From: Candidatus Magnetominusculus dajiuhuensis
GTDB taxonomy: Bacteria > Nitrospirota > Thermodesulfovibrionia > Thermodesulfovibrionales > Magnetobacteriaceae
Assembly (NCBI GenBank): GCA_015233465.1
Contig: JADFXP010000002.1
Span: 186,402-247,215, forward strand
Reading direction: 5' to 3'
DNA length: 60,814 nucleotides
This document shows positions 53,975 to 60,814 of this stretch, piece after piece (positions within the stretch are counted from its first letter, which is position 1; each line of letters opens with the position of its first letter). A model generated the notes under the pieces. The model was given only the letters and a program-made list of their open reading frames with translations. It was not told the origin of the DNA and ran no database searches. The position numbers and the translations under genes were made by a program.

Positions 53975-54772
53975 TTAAGTAATAACCTTATGGATATATC
54001 TCATCAAAAGCGCTGTTTGATAGACCAAAAATTCATTTTCAGACTCGGTTATATCTCCATCGTTGTGTTTGCTGTTATCGTTGAAATACTGGTCAAAATG
54101 ATTAAAGGTATAAAATATAATTTTGAGAATTTGAGGGTCACGTTTATCGGATTTCAGCTTATTTTGTAATTCAACTATATTTGCATTTAAACCCTTTGAA
54201 TTATTAAGTTTGAAATGTAAAAACTCCTCAAGGGAACGTCTTAAACTTTCAGCAGATTTAATGGCATTTGTTTTTGAATAAAAATCAAGCGCATCAAGAA
54301 AATGTTTACTGCTTTCAGGATTTAGAAAACTAAAAGCTTCATCAACTAATACCTCGTCTAATTTTTCTTCACCCCTTGGAGAGAAAATAACCTTACCGTT
54401 ATTCATTGTCATTCTAAGATTTATTTCAGATAATTCAATTACTTCTAATAACTCATTATAATAATGAATATAGTTAGAATATTCATAGAGAGGTATAAAG
54501 ATTATTTCCAAAAGGCGATAAAATTCTTTTTCATTATTTTCATTTGATAGTTTATTAATAATGGGGCCTGTAACTCCATAACTCCATTCGTCACTAATAC
54601 CTACAATCTTACAAAACTGTTTAATCCCCTTATGAGTAACATGAACGTCAATACCACTAAAAATAATTAGAACCCTTGTTTTAAATTTTTTAAATTTTAA
54701 CTCATAGGAAGTATCGTCAACAATATCAAATCTTTTATTAAATTCTTTTAATTTTTTCTTAATATTCATCAT
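53975..54772 (-). CDS. HEPN-like (abortive-infection-type) protein downstream of a RelE toxin
   Basis: A 265-aa soluble, mostly helical protein. The C-terminal third contains SAESLRRSLEEFLHFKLNN, in which R-x6-H fits the HEPN nuclease motif, and SKHNDGDITESENEFLVYQT near the end. This layout (unknown N-terminal part, HEPN-like end) recalls Abi/HEPN proteins found in phage-defence islands; the assignment is inferential. It overlaps the RelE-like gene by 4 bases (ATGA), and GGAGG precedes its start. So antitoxin, RelE and this protein form one transcription unit. Confidence 0.6.
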   Translation of the reverse strand: MMNIKKKLKEFNKRFDIVDDTSYELKFKKFKTRVLIIFSGIDVHVTHKGIKQFCKIVGISDEWSYGVTGPIINKLSNENNEKEFYRLLEIIFIPLYEYSNYIHYYNELLEVIELSEINLRMTMNNGKVIFSPRGEEKLDEVLVDEAFSFLNPESSKHFLDALDFYSKTNAIKSAESLRRSLEEFLHFKLNNSKGLNANIVELQNKLKSDKRDPQILKIIFYTFNHFDQYFNDNSKHNDGDITESENEFLVYQTALLMRYIHKVIT

Positions 54773-55026
54773 TTATATATACCTCCCCTTGAACCAATCT
54801 TAATAACAAGTATAGATTTTATATTATAGAAAAACTTGATTAATATTCGATATTTACCAATTCTAAGCCTATAAATATCTTTTTCACCTTTTACTGGTTT
54901 TATATCAACCATTTTCTTGTCAGCCAATCTTTCAATAACGATATCTATTTTGGACTGATAAACATTAGCGATTTTTTGATATGCCTTATAAGCGTCTTTA
55001 GAGAATTCTACTTCACAAATGGCCAT
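54769..55026 (-). CDS. RelE/ParE-family toxin
   Basis: An 85-aa protein: ICEVEFSKDAYKAYQKIANV at the N-terminus and DIYRLRIGKYRILIKFF plus VIKIGSRGGIYK at the end, the RelE signature (RLRIGKYRI-like). RelE toxins cleave mRNA in the ribosome. It overlaps its presumed antitoxin by 19 bases and the HEPN-like gene by 4, so the three form a tight operon. Confidence 0.85.
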   Translation of the reverse strand: MAICEVEFSKDAYKAYQKIANVYQSKIDIVIERLADKKMVDIKPVKGEKDIYRLRIGKYRILIKFFYNIKSILVIKIGSRGGIYK

Positions 55027-55214
55027 TTTTTAGTTTTGCCTGTTTTAAATTCTATTTCAGCCTTAGATACAGCCTTTTTTTCAACTGCGGTCATCGCATC
55101 CTCAATATTTTCTATAAACACCCTATTAAATATTTCATCCTTAAAATCATTATCTAAACTTTTTAAAAGATTTATAATAGGCTCTATTGGAATATTAACT
55201 GTTTTAAGCGGCAT
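55008..55214 (-). CDS. Antitoxin of the RelE-like toxin
   Basis: A 68-aa protein with an N-terminal beta/alpha part (MPLKTVNIPIEPIINLLKSL) and a charged C-terminal helix (AMTAVEKKAVSKAEIEFKTG). Gene order antitoxin-first and 19-base overlap with RelE identify it. It looks unlike the RelB ribbon-helix-helix but fits small antitoxins that pair with RelE-like proteins. Confidence 0.7.
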   Translation of the reverse strand: MPLKTVNIPIEPIINLLKSLDNDFKDEIFNRVFIENIEDAMTAVEKKAVSKAEIEFKTGKTKKWPFVK

Positions 55215-55399
55215 ATCTTATTCCCCTATGCTGAATTTAATTATAGAATTATAATTTTATATTATTCTACAAAAAATATTGAGATTTAGTCAACTTATCA
55301 AGAGTTGTATGTCAAACCATGACAACTAATAAGAGACAGACAATTTTTATCTATTCAACTGTCTATATGACGGATAGAAACAAAGTATATCTTTCATTT

Positions 55400-55495
55400 T
55401 TACCAGCTAATACCTTTTTTAGTTAAAAAATCCTCTATCACAGAAGTAGGTCTGTGACCTGCCTCCTCAAGTTTAATGTTACGTGGGAGGCGTTT
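55400..55495 (-). pseudogene. 3' remnant of an unidentified small gene
   Basis: On the minus strand the frame reads NIKLEEAGHRPTSVIEDFLT then KKGISW and a stop, 31 codons preceded by an in-frame TAA and no start. It looks protein-like. It overlaps the extreme 5' end of the DUF1640-like gene on the other strand. Confidence 0.3.
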
Positions 55496-55791
55496 TTATA
55501 AGCTCAAGCATTTATAAGAAGGCGCCCTTTGGTACCGCAATAGTCGTAGGATTTACCGAGGCGCAAGCAGACGTACAGGCTGAAACTATGCGTGAATTAA
55601 TTAATGAACAGCTTGTTACGAAAGGCTATCTTGATATGCGTATTAAAGAACTTGAACTAAAATTAACTCAACAAATTAAAGAACTTGAATTAAAAATAGA
55701 AAGCACTAAAGCTGAGACCATAAAATGGGTTGCAGCTATGCTTGTTGCTCAAGCTGCGTTGATTGCTTCTATGGTCAAGTTAATTCATTAA
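55483..55791 (+). CDS. DUF1640-like coiled-coil membrane protein
   Basis: A 102-aa protein of the DUF1640/CCDC90-like family: GFTEAQADVQAETMRELINE, a long coiled coil (about 43-80; YLDMRIKELELKLTQQIKEL) and a C-terminal TM helix (80-99). The GTG start at 55483 may not be right; an in-frame ATG at 55588 would remove the conserved FTEAQAD part. Same family as 5370-5630. Function unknown. Confidence 0.65.
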   Translation: MGGVFISSSIYKKAPFGTAIVVGFTEAQADVQAETMRELINEQLVTKGYLDMRIKELELKLTQQIKELELKIESTKAETIKWVAAMLVAQAALIASMVKLIH

Positions 55792-55850
55792 ATTCAATAA
55801 CTTAAAGAATAAAAAGAGTATGTCGCTATTTACCCTGTTTTGCTCCTCTA

Positions 55851-56057
55851 CTAAGGTTTGCGCCATTTATCCCTATTCCCACCCACTGTTTTGCGAACAC
55901 GCTCAACATGAAGTGTACTATCGGGGTTATTGTTCTGAGCCCATTTTATTGCCTCTGCTTGAGTAGGTAAAACGGCGCTAGCCCTCAGAGAATTAGCCTT
56001 CCTAACAGCATAATCACCTTGAGGACGCTGTTCTATAAATAAATCATTTTTGCTCAT
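55851..56057 (-). CDS. DUF2188-family small protein
   Basis: A 68-residue protein starting MSKNDLFIEQRPQGDYAVRK, with VLPTQAEAIKWAQNNNPD and a basic end (GGNRDKWRKP), matching the small DUF2188 family. Its function is unknown. The ATG at 56057 is chosen for GGAGG 5 bases upstream; the frame is open further but without a good start. Single-gene unit. Confidence 0.75.
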   Translation of the reverse strand: MSKNDLFIEQRPQGDYAVRKANSLRASAVLPTQAEAIKWAQNNNPDSTLHVERVRKTVGGNRDKWRKP

Positions 56058-56212
56058 ATGGACCTCCTCTTTAACAATTAAGGAAACGATTCTCGGCATT
56101 TGAAAAAGAACAAACGGATCAAAATCTAATGTCGAATCAAGTCTCCATATCTCTCTATTTTCCTATATTTGTAAGGGTTTCTATAAACTTAACCATTTAG
56201 AAGTACGTGCAA

Positions 56213-56236
56213 TTTGGGACACCTGCTTCCGCTATA
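56213..56236 (+). repeat. Dispersed element family A, truncated copy 3
   Basis: TTTGGGACACCTGC followed by TTCCGCTATA equals the right half of the copy at 48620-48653 with one mismatch. Confidence 0.55.
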
Positions 56237-56276
56237 AGTTTCACTTAATTCACAACCAAATTATTATAATTATTTA

Positions 56277-56942
56277 TTACCAAAGCTTATTTTCAACTAG
56301 ACGAGCATTCACCAAATATGATAAAAAATCACGACCATATTCGCTTATCTTCAGTATGTTATCATCTTTTTTCACAAGACTATTATTTATTAAGAATCCC
56401 AACCAACCATTAAACCCATAGTTAACATAAATTTGTGGAAATTCTTCTTCGTAAGGTTTAAAAAATGCAAGAGCATTATCAATTGTACACTGTTCAACTA
56501 AATTCAGATGTTTAAGTAACATAATCTGACTTCCATAGATTCTATTGTAGGTGAATTCATGCCCTGCCTGTAGTCGAGCTAGGGCTAATGCTTGTATAAG
56601 TACGTTATACCTTTTGTTTTCCTCAATTACCCCATATTCATTCTGCAAGTGATCTATTAATAATTTAACAACTGGATTATTCGTTGTATTAAGAATGCTT
56701 GGATCATCGGAAGAGCTTTTTGTTGACAGATTTTTAGAAATAGGGTTATTAGCATTTTCTGATGTTTGCTTTGTTAATGATATTTCAGTTCCATCGCGAA
56801 GTTTAATAGTTTTTATATTTTTTATAACTTGTTTAATTTCAATATGAAAAACAAGGATAATCATTATTGATATTAACAAAATCACAAATGGCCATGAAAT
56901 CAAAAGCGTTTTAATTACTTCAATATAGTTCACAATTAACAT
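56277..56942 (-). CDS. Membrane-anchored protein of unknown function
   Basis: A 221-aa protein with one N-terminal TM helix (about 12-34), a charged linker with low-complexity Ser/Asn (residues 60-90) and a helical cytosolic C-terminal part (about 90-221). The end (LVKKDDNILKISEYGRDFLS) resembles a winged-helix. I do not recognise the family. A DUF4231- or effector-associated-domain-like role would be a guess. It stands alone upstream of the TPR gene on the same strand. Confidence 0.55.
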   Translation of the reverse strand: MLIVNYIEVIKTLLISWPFVILLISIMIILVFHIEIKQVIKNIKTIKLRDGTEISLTKQTSENANNPISKNLSTKSSSDDPSILNTTNNPVVKLLIDHLQNEYGVIEENKRYNVLIQALALARLQAGHEFTYNRIYGSQIMLLKHLNLVEQCTIDNALAFFKPYEEEFPQIYVNYGFNGWLGFLINNSLVKKDDNILKISEYGRDFLSYLVNARLVENKLW

Positions 56943-56983
56943 CTCCTTATTTTAATAAAATAACAAAAGATTTTAATAAATAT

Positions 56984-58180
56984 TTATTCTTCAAAGTTCA
57001 TCCCATGTCTTTTTAACAAATCTTGTGCGGCTTGATTTCCCAAATTTGCCGAAATCTTATAATCTTTAATAGCTTGTTTTTTATTACCTAAATTGCTATA
57101 TGAAAGCCCTCGGCAATAATAAGCATCTGCATATTGAGAATAGAGTTTAATTGCCATATTGCAATTTTTAATAGCTTGTTTATAATTGCCTAACTTGCTA
57201 TATGAAAGCCCTTTATTATAATAAGCATTTGTGAGTTTAGGATCGAGTTCAATTGCTTTATTTACATCTTGAATAGACTGCTTGTAATTGCCTAATTCAA
57301 TATATAAACTTCCTCGCTCATTATAAGCGCTTGCAAGTTGAGGATTAAGTTCTATTAGCTTATTGTAATCTTGAATTGCATGCTGGTAATTGCCTAAAAG
57401 GGCGTAATAAATACCTCGATTATAATAAGCCAGTGCAAATTGAGGATTAAGTGTTATTGCCTTGTTGTAATCTTTAAAAGCCTGCTGATAATTACGTAAA
57501 ATGACATAACAATACCCTTCATTATTATAAGCCTCTGTAAAGTAAGGATTTAATTCAATTGCTTTGCTGTAATCTTCAATTGCCTCTTTATAGTGCCAAG
57601 CCTTCGCAGCTTTATTACCCTTTTCAAACCAATCAACTGCATTTAATCCGCTTATTGTCTCATCGTAAGCCTTTATATTTTGTTCTTTCTGTTCTTTACT
57701 TTGATTCTGTGCCTCTTCAAGTTCTTTCCTTAACCTATCATTTTCTTTGGTTAAATCCTCCGCCCTCTTTTTCGTATTTTCAAGTTCTTTCAATTTATAC
57801 TTATCTTCAACTAATTTCTTCAACGCCACTTCTACTTCTGCTGGATCGGCAGATACCTTTGCCTTTAGCCAATAAGACTTGCCGTCCCATTTTTCATCAA
57901 TGATTTCTGCTGATACTATACCTGCGCAATAAGCCGTTATCTGGTCAGATGAAAACTGAAAATTCTTTACCTCTGTTTCAGTTATGAGATATGTCCCTAA
58001 TTCTTCAAGCAATAATCTCTTTACAGTCTCAAGGGCAAGGGTTCTGCTTGAATTTTTGCTGTCATAATCGCTTGCTTGATAGATATATTCCTTTTCAAAT
58101 GTCTTTATCTCGGCAAAGGCTGTATTGAATGAAAATAGCAGAGTGATTACAGAAAGAATTAAAGATTGAAGTTTCCTCAT
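56984..58180 (-). CDS. Exported tetratricopeptide-repeat protein
   Basis: A 398-aa protein with a signal peptide (LSVITLLFSFNTAFA), a beta/alpha N-terminal domain (about 25-130), a coiled coil (LKELENTKKRAEDLTKENDR) and six consecutive 34-residue TPR units (about 180-385) of the form AYYNRGIYYALLGNYQHAIQ. TPR domains mediate protein-protein binding; a periplasmic scaffold is likely. The N-terminal part resembles LpoB-like/CsgG-like segments only weakly. Weak ribosome site (AAGGGG). Confidence 0.8.
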   Translation of the reverse strand: MRKLQSLILSVITLLFSFNTAFAEIKTFEKEYIYQASDYDSKNSSRTLALETVKRLLLEELGTYLITETEVKNFQFSSDQITAYCAGIVSAEIIDEKWDGKSYWLKAKVSADPAEVEVALKKLVEDKYKLKELENTKKRAEDLTKENDRLRKELEEAQNQSKEQKEQNIKAYDETISGLNAVDWFEKGNKAAKAWHYKEAIEDYSKAIELNPYFTEAYNNEGYCYVILRNYQQAFKDYNKAITLNPQFALAYYNRGIYYALLGNYQHAIQDYNKLIELNPQLASAYNERGSLYIELGNYKQSIQDVNKAIELDPKLTNAYYNKGLSYSKLGNYKQAIKNCNMAIKLYSQYADAYYCRGLSYSNLGNKKQAIKDYKISANLGNQAAQDLLKRHGMNFEE

Positions 58181-58254
58181 ATCGTCCCCTTTAAATTGAG
58201 ATAGGTCTGCCTATTATAGAAATTGCTTAATCTATATAAGTCAATAAATATTTT

Positions 58255-58506
58255 TCAAAGTTCAACAAACTCTTCTAAGGGTACTGTTATCTCTGATTTT
58301 GCTTTTTTTCCAGTAAGGTAGATATCATTATAGTCTTTTTCAATTTTCTTTAATACATTGGCTTCAAAATATTGTTCTCCACAGTATTCGCACTGATCAC
58401 ATGGAACATTATTAACAATTAAATAGTTATTGTCATGTTTATAAATATATTGAATCTTCTTTTCAGTAAAATTCATATTACCGCAAAAGTTACAAACTTT
58501 ATTCAT
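58255..58506 (-). CDS. YgiT/MqsA-type zinc-finger antitoxin-like protein
   Basis: An 83-aa protein with two CxxC pairs, CNFCGNMNF and CDQCEYCGEQYF, matching the YgiT-type zinc-finger domain found at the N-terminus of MqsA. It lacks the HTH domain of full MqsA. It overlaps the DUF4258 gene by 4 bases in toxin-first order, as in many DUF4258-YgiT pairs. Confidence 0.85.
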   Translation of the reverse strand: MNKVCNFCGNMNFTEKKIQYIYKHDNNYLIVNNVPCDQCEYCGEQYFEANVLKKIEKDYNDIYLTGKKAKSEITVPLEEFVEL

Positions 58507-58826
58507 CGATTACCTCGATCATATGGTGTTATAAATTTTGGAGGAAGAGGTATATATATTGTTATCACTGCCAGCCAATCCGACCTTTTCCCACATACAA
58601 TATGAATAGGAATACCTTTTTCTGTAAAACCTATAACTAAGCAACTATCGCCTCTTCCAGTATCTTGATACTGCTCTATTATTCTTCCAGAAAGTATTGC
58701 TTCCTCAACCTCTCTTAATGTCAAATTTTCATTTTGTCTTTCTTGATCCCCATGTTTAGAGTAATAATATTTATTTTCTTTTACCTTGCGCTGTATCCAT
58801 TCAATATCAAACAATTCATTTTCCAA
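58503..58826 (-). CDS. DUF4258 (toxin-like) protein
   Basis: A 107-aa protein: YYYSKHGDQERQNENLTLRE, GRIIEQYQDTGRGDSCLVIG, PIHIVCGKRSDWLAVITIYI, which fit the DUF4258 family, a RelE/BECR-fold-like group. The H near RQ and downstream Gly-rich strands are typical. Its partner is the YgiT-type gene overlapping its stop. Confidence 0.85.
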   Translation of the reverse strand: MENELFDIEWIQRKVKENKYYYSKHGDQERQNENLTLREVEEAILSGRIIEQYQDTGRGDSCLVIGFTEKGIPIHIVCGKRSDWLAVITIYIPLPPKFITPYDRGNR

Positions 58827-58895
58827 ATAATCTTAATATTTTGAATAGTATTGGGGCAGACCCCATTTTTAACTGCTGCCCCTATTTTGCTAAAA

Positions 58896-59810
58896 TCATT
58901 TACGTTTCACTATCTTTTCCCCGCCGCCAAATAATAATACTATTGGCGTGGCTACAAATACAGATGAGTATGTGCCTATGATAACTCCCATCAATATCGC
59001 AGTTGCAAAACCGTGTAATATCTCTCCGCCAAATATAAATAGTGAAACGCCAGATAAAAACACCGTTAGAGACGTTACTATTGTCCTTGAAAATACCTCA
59101 TTTATACTTCTATTTACTATTTCAATGATAGAATATTTATTGATTAATCCAAGGTTTTCCCTGATTCTGTCAAACACTACAACCGTATCTGTCAGCGAAT
59201 ATCCCGCAATAGTCAAAAGTGCACTGAGTAAGATTAGATTGATCTCTGCCCCCATGATATAGAAAATCCCAAGAACTGCAAGTACATCATGGAATGTTGC
59301 AATCGTTGCCCCAACGCTGAAACGGAATTTAAATCTCCATGTTACATAAACCAATATCCCAATGGATGCCGCAATTATAGCCCACATAGCGTCAACCCTA
59401 AGCCTGCTGCCTACCTTTGGGCCAATCTCTGAGATTGAATCAATATCAATCTTGTAGTCTTTAAATCCTTCTTTTAATGCAGTAACAATTTTATCAGAAT
59501 ATTGTCCGACAGTATCTTCCTTGCCCTTTATTTGTATCAATACCTTATTAACAGTTGGGAGGTCTTGAAGTTCAAAGTCTTTAATCCCTGCATTATCAAT
59601 AACCTTTCTTACCTGCTGAAGGGTTACTGAATGGTCAAATTTTACTTGTACCTCAGTGCCGCCGGCAAAGTCTATGCCAAGGTTTGCGGATCCTCTTGCA
59701 ACCTGAATAATGGCAATTACACCCAGTAACATTAATATCCCTGAGAATGTAAAGGCATAATTTCTAAAACCCATAAAATTAATATTAGTTTTCTTAATAA
59801 TCTCTATCAT
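58896..59810 (-). CDS. secF: Protein translocase subunit SecF
   Basis: A 304-aa polytopic membrane protein with six helices. N-terminus [15 protein letters not shown], the [14 protein letters not shown] motif after TM1, GARL-equivalent [11 protein letters not shown], and [14 protein letters not shown] in the membrane part. With SecD it drives late steps of protein export using the proton motive force. Its start overlaps the secD stop by 4 bases. Confidence 0.96.
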   Translation of the reverse strand: MIEIIKKTNINFMGFRNYAFTFSGILMLLGVIAIIQVARGSANLGIDFAGGTEVQVKFDHSVTLQQVRKVIDNAGIKDFELQDLPTVNKVLIQIKGKEDTVGQYSDKIVTALKEGFKDYKIDIDSISEIGPKVGSRLRVDAMWAIIAASIGILVYVTWRFKFRFSVGATIATFHDVLAVLGIFYIMGAEINLILLSALLTIAGYSLTDTVVVFDRIRENLGLINKYSIIEIVNRSINEVFSRTIVTSLTVFLSGVSLFIFGGEILHGFATAILMGVIIGTYSSVFVATPIVLLFGGGEKIVKRK

Positions 59811-60814
59811 ATGCTTAGGTTTTTGATCTCCTTGTTATGATTTATCAGGTCAAATAAAGACTTGGTGCCTATTAGTGATGTAAATAAATTTATAATAACA
59901 CCAATGCTTAGCGTTACAGCAAAGCCTTTTATAGGTCCAGTTCCATATTGAAATAATACCGCAGCAGTGATTAATGTTGTCACGTGGGAATCAATTATTG
60001 TAAAAAATGCCTTGTCATACCCTGAATCAATGGCTGAACGCGGCGTTTTTCCAGCCCTGATTTCTTCTCTCATTCGCTCAAACATCAAGACATTTGTATC
60101 AACTGCCATTCCTATTGCTAGTATTATTCCAGCAATTCCTGGGAGGGTTAACGTTGCCTTAAGCAAAGACATCACTCCAAGCAGCAGGAATATATTTATA
60201 ATTAGGGCAATATTAGCAATAACCCCTGAGAGTCTGTAATAAAACAGCATAAATCCAATAACCATTATAATAGCGCCTAAGCCTGCCATCTTTCCAGCAG
60301 TAATGGAATCAGCGCCTAGTGTAGGGCCGACTGTCAAATTTTGAAGCATCTTTACTGGAGCTGGAAGCGCGCCTGCCCTTAATACTATTGCAAGGTCTTT
60401 TGCCTCTTCCATAGAGAATGACCCTGTTATCTGAGCATTGCCGCCATTGATTTTTTCTTGTATCACTGGAGCAGAATAGACATTATTGTCAAGTATAATA
60501 GCAAGGCGTTTTTTCACATATTTGCCTGTAACATCTGCAAATAGATTTGCTCCGACAGCATTAAAGGTTATTGATACATATGGTTCATTATATCTTGAGT
60601 CAATTGAAACACGAGCCTCTGTAAGAAGGTCTCCTGTTAATAATGCCTCTTTCTTTATTAGAAATGGTCTTTTTACAGTCTCGCCTGATTCTGGTTTTGT
60701 GATTCGTTCAAATAAAATCTCTGAATCCTCTGGTACTTTTGATGCAAATGTAGTTGTAAAAGAGTCTTCTTGTCCAACAGGAATACTTGCAGGAAGTTCT
60801 GCTGCAACAGGGGA
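59807..60814 (-). CDS. secD: Protein translocase subunit SecD (partial, N-terminus beyond window)
   Basis: The frame is open from the window end to the stop, 335 residues of the SecD C-terminal half. Seen: [20 protein letters not shown], then the P1 domain end with [31 protein letters not shown], six TM helices with [20 protein letters not shown] and [11 protein letters not shown]. An internal GTG at about 60517 is not the real start. It is the SecD partner of SecF in the same operon. Confidence 0.95.
   Translation of the reverse strand, partial: SPVAAELPASIPVGQEDSFTTTFASKVPEDSEILFERITKPESGETVKRPFLIKKEALLTGDLLTEARVSIDSRYNEPYVSITFNAVGANLFADVTGKYVKKRLAIILDNNVYSAPVIQEKINGGNAQITGSFSMEEAKDLAIVLRAGALPAPVKMLQNLTVGPTLGADSITAGKMAGLGAIIMVIGFMLFYYRLSGVIANIALIINIFLLLGVMSLLKATLTLPGIAGIILAIGMAVDTNVLMFERMREEIRAGKTPRSAIDSGYDKAFFTIIDSHVTTLITAAVLFQYGTGPIKGFAVTLSIGVIINLFTSLIGTKSLFDLINHNKEIKNLSI

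Noticed and set aside
1..60814. CRISPR arrays, rRNA genes, insertion sequences with transposase
   Set aside because: I looked for regularly spaced direct repeats, rRNA-like blocks and transposase motifs and saw none; the repeats present are dispersed hairpins.

Overview
The window looks like chromosomal DNA of a low-GC, Gram-negative, respiring and probably anaerobic bacterium. LptF/LptG and WecA-type genes imply an LPS outer membrane. Two multihaem cytochrome c operons, an NrfD-type quinol module, DsrE/DsrF/DsrH-like proteins, SelB and many GAF/PAS sensor kinases recall uncultivated Nitrospirota or Desulfobacterota. That placement is an inference from gene content, not a phylogeny.

Layout. 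1-3.4 kb (minus): an apparent operon of a pentahaem cytochrome c, a secreted protein, three DsrE/F/H-like proteins and an LpoB-like lipoprotein (cut by the window edge). 3.6-6.3 kb: a small Lys-rich exported protein, an MFS transporter, a DUF1640-like protein, a decayed patch, and a tRNA-Lys/tRNA-Glu pair with a clear promoter. 6.4-12.6 kb (plus): a MASE3 hybrid histidine kinase, a REC-kinase, a diguanylate cyclase and an orphan HicB. 12.6-16.7 kb: PBP1A, a tiny ORF behind a good sigma-54 promoter match, lgt and xth. 16.9-19.4 kb: tetrahaem cytochrome / 16-Cys ferredoxin / NrfD operon. 19.8-23.1 kb: lytic transglycosylase, nadC, ispG.

23.2-33.2 kb (plus) is a six-gene signalling array: a chemoreceptor-like sensor, a large hybrid kinase with HPt, a periplasmic-binding-domain sensor without kinase, a stand-alone V4R protein, a stand-alone HAMP protein and a REC/HD-GYP response regulator. 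The first three carry clearly related GAF domains, and the output is predicted to be c-di-GMP hydrolysis. 33.2-38.2 kb (minus): HicAB, a nucleotide-sugar dehydrogenase, a methyltransferase and glgB. 38.4-40.5 kb: lptFG. 40.6-44.1 kb: two different threonine-synthase homologues flank a ThiS/MoaD-like protein, a NIL-domain protein and a repeat lipoprotein, suggesting sulfur-carrier-dependent amino-acid synthesis.

44.1-58.9 kb is more accessory: a second HicBA, a broken two-TM/NUDIX gene resembling CBASS-type effectors, selB, a lipoprotein acetolactate decarboxylase, an SH3 protein, the block wecA/methyltransferase/recJ, an antitoxin/RelE/HEPN-like trio, small DUF proteins, a TPR protein and a DUF4258/YgiT pair. 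The window ends in secF and partial secD.

Dispersed short palindromic elements (families A, B, C and E below) lie between genes, mainly from 42 to 57 kb and beside every hicB locus. Points most worth a second look: the 23-33 kb signalling array, the ThrC/ThiS/NIL cluster, the sigma-54-driven 39-aa ORF, the interrupted 2TM-NUDIX gene and the cytochrome/DsrEFH-like operon.
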